NCBI GenBank assembly: GCA_009829735.1
Contig: CM020619.1
Location: 18,667,816 to 18,731,815, forward strand
Direction of reading: 5' to 3'
Length of the DNA stretch: 64,000 nt
Source: Pyropia yezoensis
Taxonomy: Eukaryota; Rhodophyta; Bangiophyceae; Bangiales; Bangiaceae
Shown one piece after another: positions 12,154 through 22,190 of the stretch (the stretch's first letter is position 1; the number at the start of each line of letters is the position of its first letter). Made by a program: the position numbers and the translations under genes. Under the pieces are notes generated by a model. That model had not been told where the DNA came from and searched no databases. It saw only the letters and a program-made list of their open reading frames with translations.

Positions 12154-12622
12154 TGTGGCAAAAACCACAAGCACACACGGCACCCAAGTTGGGGCGGTGT
12201 GCTAGGGCTGCCTCCCGTGTCGGGGGAACCGGAAGAAGTGCAAGTCGCACACACTCTGTCCCTGTTGTGGGGCAAACCCCCCACGGACAAACAAGAGGAT
12301 GGTGTGTGGTCCAACAGTTTCTTGGTCGGGACGGGGACGCAGGGCCAAGCCCCGCTGTCCCTCCCCTTATCCCCCCAGGGTCCACTCGGAATCTCGCCAC
12401 TCAGAATCTCCCACCCCAGCACCTGCCCACCGGGCCACACGAAAATTCAAGACGATAAATGCAGAAAACCCTCAAATCCAAGTTGGATTTACTACTAAGC
12501 TAACTATCCCAAACTTAGGGAATATGGACCCAAATGCAGGGCGAGGAACGGATCAGGCTAGTGGCCTGCCGCCCCTTGCATGGCACGTGTTGCCCCCCTA
12601 CCTGAGGGTCAATACTGCCACA
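12154..12622 (-). repeat. LTR shared by the near-complete and the rearranged copies
   Basis: TG...CA ends on the minus strand, 469 bp. To the left is the primer site and gag leader of the near-complete copy. To the right is integrase sequence of opposite polarity beginning CCCGA. It carries two base differences shared with the left LTR (1615-2085) and not with the other copies. Confidence 0.92.
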
Positions 12623-14149
12623 CCCGAGGCGCCAGGGAACAAGAAGTACTTGCCCCTGTCCCTGGACGAGGTGGTGAAGGCCCAGGCCGAGGATCCCTTC
12701 TGCAAGTCGCAGAGGGATATACTGGATACAGTGGTAGAGACGCGTTTCTTTCTGGGAGACGATGGCCTCCTCATGAGGAGGGGGGTATTCCAAGGGACTG
12801 AACAACTTGTCGTCCCCGCATCCCTCAAGGACAGTATCCTTGAGAGGGAGCAAAACGCTCCCACGGGCGGACACCTGGGGTCTAGTAAACTGTACCATAC
12901 CCTGAAGACCAGGTACTACTGGCCGTCCATGGTGGTGGACATCTACAGTTGGGTGGCTGCCTGCACAAGTTGTGCACAGAACCGTCTGATGGAACGGCGG
13001 CCTACTACGGCTATGCTATTGTTCCCGGCCAAGGAGCCCTTTGCCGCGTTGGCGATGGACATCCTTGGGCCACTGCCAGTGACCGAGGAGGGCAACCAGT
13101 ACCTCCTGGTCATCTGTGACCGCTTCACGAAACTTACGCGAGCGATCCCACTGGCAGAGATCACGGCCATGTCGGTCGTGACAGCCTTCCTAGATCACTT
13201 GGTTGCCGCGTATGGCATCCCAGATAGCACACTATCGGACAATGGACCGCAATTTGCGTCTGTACTGTTTCAGGGAGTGCTGGATATGTTGGGGGTTAAG
13301 GCAAACTATGCCACCCCCTACCACCCACAAACTAATGGGCGGGTGGAGCGCTTCAACAAAACTATTGTTAGGCAGCTGCGCCACTATGTGAGTGAGCACG
13401 TGAAGACGTGGGACCAATACATTTCTATCCTTACTACTGCCTACAATTCGCAGGTTCACTCATCTACAGGGGAAGTACCCCTCGCTTTTGTGACCCCCCG
13501 TCGTGTGCGGTCTATTGCCGTGCGGCGGTCGCTCCCAACTAGGGAGGATGGTGGCAGTACGCCTACTCCTACTGAGAGTAAGGCGGAGTTCGCTGCTAGG
13601 CTTGAAAACCTCATCCCTAAAGTCAGGGCTGAGATGGACAAAGCACAAAAGCGCTACAAGCGTACCTTTGACAAAAAGGTGCGCAATGCTAAGCACGTCC
13701 CCGAGCAGGGTGACTGGGTGCTGGTACACTCGCACACCCCAACTGGGGGTAAGTGGGTATTCCAGACGAAGGGGCCGTACCAGGTCCTTCGTACTGATGG
13801 GCGGCGCTTCACCATCGAAAGTGACGATGGGGTCCGCACAGTGAACGGACAGGACGTGGTCAAAGTTGCACCGCCGCCTGCAGGCGACCCAGCTTGGGCG
13901 CGTGCTTTGGAAGCGTGGCGCCTCCCCTCACTGCCTGCGGCCAAACAGGGCCCGCAGGAGTACGTGTTCGATAAGTTCATCGACCACGGATGGGATGAGG
14001 ATACTAACCGCCTCATGTTGAGGGTGCGTTGGTTTGGCTACAAAGCCAAGGATGATACGTGGGAGTATGTGGAGGACCTTCCCGCTGAGAAGGTCCGGGC
14101 GTACTGTGCCCGGAATGAGATAGACCCTAACAGCCCTCCCTCAACGTGA
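12623..14149 (+). mobile_element. Chromovirus integrase and chromodomain segment in the inverted half, fossil
   Basis: The plus-strand frame holds the integrase zinc finger, the catalytic core and the C-terminal chromodomain, and then stops. The reading frame runs through the LTR on its left, so the nominal ORF starts inside the LTR, which has no coding meaning. This part looks whole as far as it goes, but it is separated from the rest of pol by the inversion. Confidence 0.88.
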
Positions 14150-14260
14150 GGGAAGGCCGAGCAACAGTGCCAAGAGAGTGCTTCAAGTCGAAGTGGTACG
14201 CAGAGTGGCTTTTAACTACAGCCCTAACCCTCACACTCTCACAACAAAGGCAGCTGCCAA

Positions 14261-16375
14261 CTAGGCACGCATGATAGACTCTCCCACTCCACGGCCCTCG
14301 CCCTCACGTGGAGGCGAGCGGCGAGACCCACGCCGATAACGGTCTCCACTCGTTGGAGGGGGCGGCGGCTCCAAGTCGGAACCGTCGCGCCCTTCACGGT
14401 CGCGCAAGTGGCGCCGACCGTGGCTACTCTTCTGCCTGGTCTTGCGCGCAAGTTTGCGACGCAGACGCTGGACAGACTCCGTCTCCGACGGGGTAGAGGA
14501 CTCCGAGACGGAGTAAGACAACTCGTCTTCCGACACGGAGGGAGAGCGCCGCGAGTGTCGGCGTCGACGGCGAGGAGGCGAGTATGCCCGGCTCGCGCGA
14601 CGTTTGCCACGCCCAAGTGGGGCTGGCTGGGGCATAATAGCCCCAATGCGAGCCAACTCGGCTGTCATAAACTCCGCCACCGACTCGCAACTCGCGGTCG
14701 CCACTGCAGTACGAACGCGCTCCTCAAGTTGAGGAGTCTCGGAACTTTGGAGGGTTGCGGTCGACGCGGCCAACCAGGAAATGGTGCGCACCAACGTGGT
14801 GATCATCATCTCTGAGGTTAGAGGCGTGGGCGGTAACACCAACTTGGGGTATACCGTCAGGAGGGTGGCCCCCAAGTTGGGGGACACCGGGGTGGATGAC
14901 TCCACGGCCACGCTGATCGGGATGTTCCCGTGAGGCTGGAAAGGAACAGGAGGAAGCGGAGGGGCACGCCGAGGTGGCGGTACCCGGGTGTAACTGCGAC
15001 CCCGACTTGGGGACCCCGCAGTAGGTTGAGTCATATGGTCATCATATGAGGGCACAGCGATAACTATGGGCTTGTCCGGGGGTGGCGCAGTGTGGCGATC
15101 CACCCCCGGGGCATACGGGTAGTCCCCGATGCCCAACCCCTCTCGTAGGACCACACGGCCGTCGTGAAGTTCACGAGCGACCCACACGAACTGGCGAAGT
15201 GCGCCATCGTCCTTGGGCCCACGAGTGGGGCGGCGCAACTTGTGCTCAATGCTCTCCCACTCGATAAACTTATGGAGCCGGAGCATCTCCTCAAGTAGAG
15301 TGAGTTGTCCTGATGAGCACCCCTCAGCAACTAGCTGAGGGGTGAGCTGTTCCAAACCTTGGATGAGCCGGAGGGGGAGATGCCAGAGCATCCCCCGCCG
15401 CTGAACACAGGACACCCAGGTCGACATGACCTCGAGGAGCCACTGGGTGGCCAACATGGCCCACACCAGGTGATCAGGGGCAGCCGTCAACATGACGGAG
15501 CCGAAGTGGTCAAGCAACCGTGGCAACAACGCCGGGAACCCGTAGGGGACCTCAACTTGAGGCCACCACTCGGGCTTCTTCGGATAGTACTGCTCCTTAC
15601 TGGCAGCAGACTGTTGAGGAAACTCAAGTTGAGCCGAGGTCACCAAGTAGGGACCTCGCCGGAAGTCTTTCTCCATCCGCACATCAAAGTGATGAGTGTG
15701 CGGATCGGCCTCGTGGAGGTACGGTGGGCGAGTTGCCACCGCGTCCCAAGTAAAGGTCGGCAAGTCGCCGGGACCCGGGATAGTTCCCCCGCGGTCCACC
15801 ATGGCCTTGGCCCGCTGAACGTCCTCAACCTCCTCACCGTCCAGGAAGGCAAACTGGTCCATCCTGAAGCCGGCAGGGAACCCGACCCTACGGGGATACT
15901 TCTCCCGTAGGCGGTCCCATACCCGGCCCATCGCTGCGCCAAGTCGGCCACAGCGAAAAACAGTCAGCCCCTCCTCATAGAGAGGCCAAGCGGGGTAAAA
16001 CCACCGCCCCAAGGCCTCACGCGGGACAACTTGTCCCGCCTCCGGGGGAGACCCCGCCGTCAACCCAAAGCCGGGTGACGCGGGAGTCCCATCCCCCGGA
16101 GCGATCGCGGAGCCCCCGCCGGAAGTCCCGGCGGGTGCTGCACCGTAGGTGGTGTCCTCCGTACGCTCATCTAGAGAGTCCGTCTCCACTCCCGGGGTCG
16201 CCATGGCTCTCCCCAAGTTGGGGAGAGACGCTCTGGCTATCGCGGCACGAGACCCGCCTCGAGTTGAGGGGGACTCGGATCGTGGGTATACGGGTGGCCT
16301 CCCCAGCGTGGGGCGGCCCAGTGGAAGCTGAAGGGGAGGTGGTGGTGATGGTGAAGTGTGAACTGAGGAGAGCAA
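14261..16375 (-). mobile_element. Antisense ORF of the chromovirus, protein of unknown function, uninterrupted copy (fossil)
   Basis: The ORF is about 704 residues long and converges with the integrase frame, leaving about 110 bp between the stops. The N-terminal 130 residues are Pro/Gly/Ser-rich. A globular, Trp-rich centre follows (about 135-430, with WFYPAWPLYEEG and FPAGFRMDQFAFL). After a Pro-rich linker the last 120 residues are a basic RS/RE-rich tail (RRRRRHSRRSPS and RRHLRDREGRDG) like those that bind RNA or direct proteins to the nucleus. I recognise no family. Antisense ORFs in this position are known in some plant Ty3/gypsy elements, but I see no clear homology. It could be a captured gene or a second structural protein. 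Confidence 0.7.
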
Positions 16376-16529
16376 GCTGCCGAGTGGGCAAGCTTGAGGA
16401 GAGGGGCGGTCAACGTGACCGCCTCCACATCCGCGTTACGTACTCAAGGGGGGGGACAGCAAGTCGCGCCCCCAACGCCGAGACGTGCGTTTACGCACCC
16501 CCTCACAGGGCCGACCGGGTCGGTCGGAA

Positions 16530-16544
16530 CTGAGGAGAGGGGAG
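16530..16544 (+). other. Polypurine tract (inverted half)
   Basis: CTGAGGAGAGGGGAG directly before the LTR at 16545, identical to the tract at 3708-3722 on the other strand. Confidence 0.8.
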
Positions 16545-17013
16545 TTTGGCAGTATTGACCCCCAGGTAGGGGGGCAACACGTGCCATGCAAGGGGCGGCA
16601 GGCCACTAGCCTGATCCGTTCCTCCCCCTGCATTTGGGTCCATATTCCCTAAGTTTGGGATAGTTAGCTTAGTAGTAAATCCAACTTGGATTTGAGGGTT
16701 TTCTGCATTTATCGTCTTGAATTTTCGTGTGGCCCGGTGGGCAGGTGCTGGGGTGGGAGATTCTGAGTGGCGAGATTCCGAGTGGACCCTGGGGGGATAA
16801 GGGGAGGGACAGCGGGGCTTGGCCCTGCGTCCCCGTCCCGACCAAGAAACTGTTGGACCACACACCATCCTCTTGTTTGTCCGTGGGGGGTTTGCCCCAC
16901 AACAGGGACAGAGTGTGTGCGACTTGCACTTCTTCCGGTTCCCCCGACACGGGAGGCAGCCCTAGCACACCGCCCCGACTTGGGTGCCGTGTGTGCTTGT
17001 GGTTTTTGCCACA
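16545..17013 (+). repeat. LTR, inverted relative to the others
   Basis: A 469-bp LTR on the plus strand, preceded by the purine tract, so it is the original 3' LTR. Its far end meets minus-strand pol sequence rather than flanking DNA. Its first bases read TTTGGCAG, against TGTGGCAG at the 5' LTRs. Confidence 0.9.
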
Positions 17014-19475
17014 TCGGGGTTCATTGCCTGACCCGAGCGCGTGACTACCCTCACGATGGGGATGTCCTCATCGACTGGGTTAGTGTCCAGCCCCTCGGTG
17101 GGTACCCGAGAGAGGCCGTCGGCAAGGGCATGTTGCCTGCCAGGTCGGTACTCAATGTCAAAGTTGAAGGGTGCCAGTCGCACCCTCCACCGATTGAGAC
17201 GAGTGTTCGTACAGTCCGTCTTAAAGATGAACTGCAACACGCGGTGGTCACAGCGGATGAGGAACTTCTCACCCTCTAGGTAGTGACGAAGTGACGTCAC
17301 CGCCCACACCACTGCGAGTCCTTCCAACTCGGTGACTCCGTAGTTCTTCTCGGCCGAGTTCAGCCCCTTACTGAAGTATCCCACCGGCAAGTACTCCTTG
17401 TCCGGCTGCTGCTGAAGCAACACACAACCAAGTTGGTCGTAGCTAGCGTCCACATCCAGGATGTAGTGGCCTCCCAACCTGGGAATAGCCAAGATGGGGG
17501 GCTTCAGCAGAAGGTCCCGAAGAGTCTCAAAGGATTCCTGCTCCACCCGACTTGGGGGAGGCAGGTTCTTCGGTAGCGTTGAGCTCACTAGCTCATTCAA
17601 CGGCTTCGCCACCTTGGCGAAGCCCTTGGTGAAACGTCGGTACACGTTACACATCCCGAGGAAGCTCCTCATCTGGGTCTGGGTCCGGGGGTACTGAGCC
17701 TTACGAATAGCCCTCAAGTTCTTCTCGTTAACACTGAGACGCCCCGGACGGACAACATGTCCCAAGTACTCCACCTCTTGAGTGAAGAGGTGGCACTTAC
17801 TCGCCTTCAGTGACACACCGGCGTCAGCAAGTAGCTTGAACACCTGGCCAAGATGGCCAGTGTGTTCCTCCGGACTTCGGGAGAACACAATGATATCGTC
17901 TAGGTACACAAGACAGATCTGCCACCGTACTCCGGCCAGAATCATGTCCATAGCGCGCTGGAAAGTTGCCGGCGCGTTACACAGACCAAACGGTAGGCGC
18001 TTGCACTGGTAGGTACCACAGTGACAGGTAAAGGTAGTTTTATGCCTGTCCTCCGGGGCAATGGGAATTTGCCAGTACCCCGCGTTACAGTCCAGGGTAG
18101 AGAACACGTTTGCCTCCCCCAGAGAGTCCAGACAGTCGTCCATCCTAGGTAGGGGATAACTGTCCTTCACCGCGCTCTCGTTGAGCTTACGGTAGTCGAT
18201 ACAAAACCGGGGGGTCCCATCAACTTTGGGGACGATAACCACCGGACTCGCCCACTCGGCGTTGCTGGCCTCGATCACATCGAGGGCCTCCATGCGAGCA
18301 ACTTGCTCCTTAACGAGGGCCCTTGAACGGGGTCCTCCCCTATACGGTTGTTGGCGTATAGGGGGTGCACCGGGCTTCAACTCGATCCGGTGTTGGGTGG
18401 CTCTCATGAGTCCCAATTGACCATCCCACAACTTGTGATATTGGTCCAAGAGGCGTTCAACTTGAACCCTCAACCTGGGGGGGACACCCTCCATGTTCAC
18501 ATGGGGTCGAGGAGAGGCGGCCGACTTGGCTTGATGCTTCTCCTTTCCGGACTTCGGGTCGCTACTTGCGCCCGCGTTGAGGGTGACCGCTACTACCGGT
18601 CCCTCGTGTTGGTCGATATAGCCGAACTTGGCTCCCGACTTGAAGTACTTGGGCGACGAGCTCAGGTTCATCACCTGTATCCTCCACGGGACTCCGGCTT
18701 TGGAGTCCATCGTGCCAAGGGCAACATTCACTTGGTGCTTGCGAGCAAGACGGGGGTGAGGGTGCACCAACCCGTTCCCCGTAAAATCAGTTACAACGTC
18801 AACGTGCGCCACCGAGTTGGGGGGCAACGTGACTTTACGGGCTAAACGCAGGGTAGCAGTAAACCCTTCCCTCACAGAGCAAACAGGCTTCGACTGTGAG
18901 ACTGTCACAGGAGCCACAGACTTTCCCTTACCAAGGATGGGGATAGTCTCCCCATTCATCAACTTGACCCAGTACTCAGGGCCACAAATCAAAGGCACTT
19001 GTGTAACAACATAAGGGGTACCCAGAAGCAGGGGTACCGATATATTCTCAACTACGCCATAGGTCACGTTGACCTCATGGGTCCCCAACCTAGTTGGTAG
19101 GGTCACGGCACCAACGATGGGAAGTACCCCACCATTGATGTCAATCATATGGTCAGCTTTGGACCTCCAGCGTTGGAGCTTCACCTCCTTCGGTAATAGC
19201 GACTTGCGTATCAAGGAGGCTCCTGACCCGGTATCAAGTACGATACGGGCACAACAGGCGCGGCCGGGGGCGAGTTGCACCCGTCCAGCCACCTGGAAGT
19301 TCTCACCCGTCAGCACCGCGATGACCCGACGTGGGTTTACGTTCTTGGGGAGTCCTACCCGAGGTGGGCGGACTCCCTTAGGTCGCCGCAGTATCCGGCA
19401 CGGTTGGTTCGTCCTCCTGGCCCACTTGGCCGAGGCTGCCGTTGTGAGCTTCGGACGACCAGCCCCAACGGTCAT
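17014..19475 (-). mobile_element. Chromovirus pol 5' part (protease, RT, RNase H), fossil
   Basis: The aspartic protease, reverse transcriptase (YLDD box) and RNase H run in a single frame that reaches the LTR at 17013, where the autointegration joint cuts pol. The start of the frame overlaps the gag stop by four bases (ATGA), a layout compatible with coupled termination and restart. The segment itself looks whole up to the joint. Confidence 0.88.
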
Positions 19476-21481
19476 TCGTCTCCCGCCGACTTGGCGTCCG
19501 AATCTGAGGGCGGGGAGGAAGACGACGAGTCCGAGGACGACGTGTCCGCCTCCTCCGCCGAGGGTGTGGCGACCGCAACGACCGGTCGAGACCCACCCTC
19601 GCGGCGTGAACGTACTTGGTTCGTAGCCGACTTTTTACTCGCATTCCTAACAAGTTGTTGGATGCGTTTACTCAACTTGGGGCAATCATATGCCCAATGC
19701 CCATCGGAGTTGCAGTTCCAACACCGATGGTCCGTTCCGGGAGGGGTCTTCCCAACTGGGGAAGACGAAGGGATACCCCGGGAAGTTCCCACGGCAGCTA
19801 CCACCTTCTCCTTGCGGATTCGGCGTGCCTCTCTCAACTCTCTGGCCTGGCGCGCCTCTTCCCGTTCCTTGGCCAACTCGGCCTGACGCTCCTGGCGTTG
19901 TTCCTCCCGCAACTTGCGGTAGGCCTCGCCTCTGCGATAGGCGAACCTGGCCAACTCGGCCAGGGTCGCCCGGGCAGTGTTATGCTCCCGGGTCTCCATC
20001 CGGACTGACCAATGGAGTCCCTCCACAAACCGACTCTTCACCACAGCTTGTGGATGAAGAAACCCACAAAGATTGTTGAGCTTACGGACTCGCTCCGCAA
20101 AGGACAACTCGTCCTCCGCCTCTTCCTGATGGGCTTGCGTAAACTCCTCGACTTCAGAAGCCAACGCTGCATCATCAACCATGGCTCTCAACAACCAGTT
20201 AACGAGCTCCAAATAGGACGTCACCTCCCCAGCGCCTCCACTTGAGGAGCTGGGCATGACGGACATAAGTTCTGTCCGTAGGTCGCCCTTCGTAAACTCC
20301 TGTAGCATGTAAAAAGCCATGCCTTCACTTATGGCATTGTCGTCACAGGCTTTTGTGAAGCGACGTAGGAACTCAAAGACACGGAGGGGGGGAGTTCCAT
20401 CCCACTTCGCTTTGTGCCCAAAAGAATGAAGTGCATTCTTCTTGGCACGGCCCATGGCTCGGGCCTGGTCGGGACCATACGCCACCGACTTGTTGTGGAG
20501 GGCGTAGGTCTCACAGTCAAAGATCCTCTGGTAGACCGGGTTGGCTACCTGGATCTTGGGCGGCACCTCACGTTGAGGGAACAGCCGCTGTGGCATTGGG
20601 GTAAGTTGACCCTCAGCGCCTGTAGTCTGGTACGGCGAGCTTGGTGTAGCCGCCGGCGTTTCCGAGGGGAACTCCCCCGGGAAGGGCGTACGCCCCACCG
20701 AGAATGGTGCGGCTCCCACGTTGGGAGTCACAGGGGTCCCCCCCTGTTCGGGGCGACCCGGAATAGGCGTCAGGAGAGATTCCCACTGCGCCTGCGGGCT
20801 CGAAAGCCCCAATCCGGTCTGGACATTAAGGCCATCTGGCAAACTCGCCACAATCTGATTCAGAATAGTATTCGTCATCGTGACCACCAGGTCCGGCAAA
20901 GTCTGCCGCAACACATTGGTCGCCTCCCGACGGACAGTTTCCGCGAGGAGTGGATTGACGACTCCAGTTGAGTCTCGGTCCGCCTCCGGGAGTCCACCTG
21001 AGGGGTAACCACGTTCCTCAGGGGTCTCAACCGGGGGCATGGGCGCGAGCCCATCGCCGATCAACGGAGGTCCGCCGTCCTCCGAAAGCCTAGTTGGCGA
21101 CGGCTCCAAGCCGAAGTTGGCTCCAACCCGAGTGGAACCCGCGGGGACAGTCCTCACCCCTTGGGACGTTCCCGTTGAGTATACCACGCGGTGGCCAGAC
21201 TTCGGCCCACCCACATCAGAAGTATCACCCGAGTGAACTCCCGACTGAGTCGGGGTGGCCTGTTGCCCGCCCGCACTTCCAGTCCTGCTGGCTTGAGGGA
21301 CCTCTAGTCCCTCTGCGACCCCAGGTAAACCCACCTGTGTCTCACCAGTATTCAAAGGCACTGAAGTACGTGCGTCACCCGTGTACTCCCCGGACGACGG
21401 GGGGTCCGAGCTAGCCATGTTGGCTGACGATCCGTACGACACGGTCCAAGTCCACCGTTCCTCTGAGACAGAGGGCCCCAT
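19472..21481 (-). mobile_element. Chromovirus gag, uninterrupted copy (fossil)
   Basis: This is a frame of about 669 residues with a Pro/Gly-rich N-terminus, a capsid-like centre, a Glu/Arg-rich coiled segment and one CCHC knuckle. The C-terminus is acidic and Ser-rich, ending in SAGDE, and overlaps the pol start. About 55 bases of leader separate its start from the LTR. Confidence 0.88.
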
Positions 21482-21537
21482 ACACCCGGGTGCACCCGGA
21501 GGTAAGGTTTACCTCTGTCCCCTGCTGCTCCACCAAA

Positions 21538-22006
21538 TGTGGCAAAAACCACAAGCACACACGGCACCCAAGTTGGGGCGGTGTGCTAGGGCTGCCTCCC
21601 GTGTCGGGGGAACCGGAAGAAGTGCAAGTCGCACACACTCTGTCCCTGTTGTGGGGCAAACCCCCCACGGACAAACAAGAGGATGGTGTGTGGTCCAACA
21701 GTTTCTTGGTCGGGACGGGGACGCAGGGCCAAGCCCCGCTGTCCCTCCCCTTATCCCCTCAGGGTCCACTCGGAATCTCGCCACTCAGAATCTCCCACCC
21801 CAGCACCTGCCCACCGGGCCACACGAAAATTCAAGACGATAAATGCAGAAAACCCTCAAATCCAAGTTGGATTTACTACTAAGCTAACTATCCCAAACTT
21901 AGGGAATATGGACCCAAATGCAGGGGGAGGAACGGATCAGGCTAGTGGCCTGCCGCCCCTTGCATGGCACGTGTTGCCCCCCTACCTGGGGGTCAATACT
22001 GCCACA
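21538..22006 (-). repeat. Outer LTR, right edge of the element cluster
   Basis: TG...CA ends on the minus strand. Unique host DNA begins at about 22007 (GTGTC, the candidate target duplication, whose partner is not visible). It differs from the LTR at 12154 by about three bases in 467. Confidence 0.9.
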
Positions 22007-22190
22007 GTGTCGAGCGCCGTTGACGAGCGCGAAGGTGCACGTCTCGACGCCCTTGCCGTAGGTAGAGGACGCGGGGGCCGCCGCGGCGGCAGGGGCGGCG
22101 GTAGGGGCGGCGGAGGCGCCCGCGATGACCGTTCCGTGCCCATTCGCTGGCACCGACGCGCCAACACCTCGGTCGATGACGCGGGGGGGG
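22007..22190 (-). pseudogene. Fragment of a subtilisin-like (proteinase K type) serine protease cut by the LTR
   Basis: Read on the minus strand this gives RVIDRGVGASVPANGHGT, an Ala/Pro run, then TYGKGVETCTFALVNGARH, and meets the LTR. The order resembles the S8 peptidase sequence VIDTGI(E)AS...NGHGTHxAG...TYGVAKK...xxVKVL, with the catalytic Asp and His motifs. The spacing between the Asp and His motifs is far shorter than in proteinase K, and the Ser region is absent. I take it as a host gene remnant into which the element inserted. It could also be an exon with an unseen neighbour. The match is from memory of the family motif. Confidence 0.4.

Larger units (their letters stand above)
3558..12622 (-). 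mobile_element. Near-complete Ty3/gypsy chromovirus copy (fossil)
   Basis: The element reads from right to left: 5' LTR (12154-12622), primer site, gag, pol (protease, RT, RNase H, integrase, chromodomain), an extra ORF on the opposite strand, polypurine tract, and a 3' LTR that enters the gap. The internal part is about 8.4 kb. No envelope gene is seen. It looks lightly broken, with perhaps three to five breaks. The LTRs differ at only a few of the bases that can be compared, so the insertion is recent. The chromodomain after integrase places it among chromoviruses. Confidence 0.92.
12154..22006. mobile_element. Rearranged chromovirus copy with internally inverted halves (autointegration product), fossil
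   Basis: The layout is LTR(-), 3' half on the plus strand (12623-16544), LTR(+), 5' half on the minus strand (17014-21537), LTR(-). The two halves meet the LTRs at the same pol site, and both joints carry the 5-base sequence CCCGA (12623-12627; complement at 17014-17018), which occurs once in the near-complete copy. Inverted halves, LTRs at the joints and a 5-bp duplication are what integrase makes when it attacks its own DNA. How the product joined the chromosome is inferred: recombination between LTRs would explain the shared LTR. The age is recent, since LTRs differ by only a few bases. Confidence 0.8.

Noticed and set aside
1-22006. Host genes within the left third
   Set aside because: Every long frame there belongs to the chromovirus copies or is a shadow of them.
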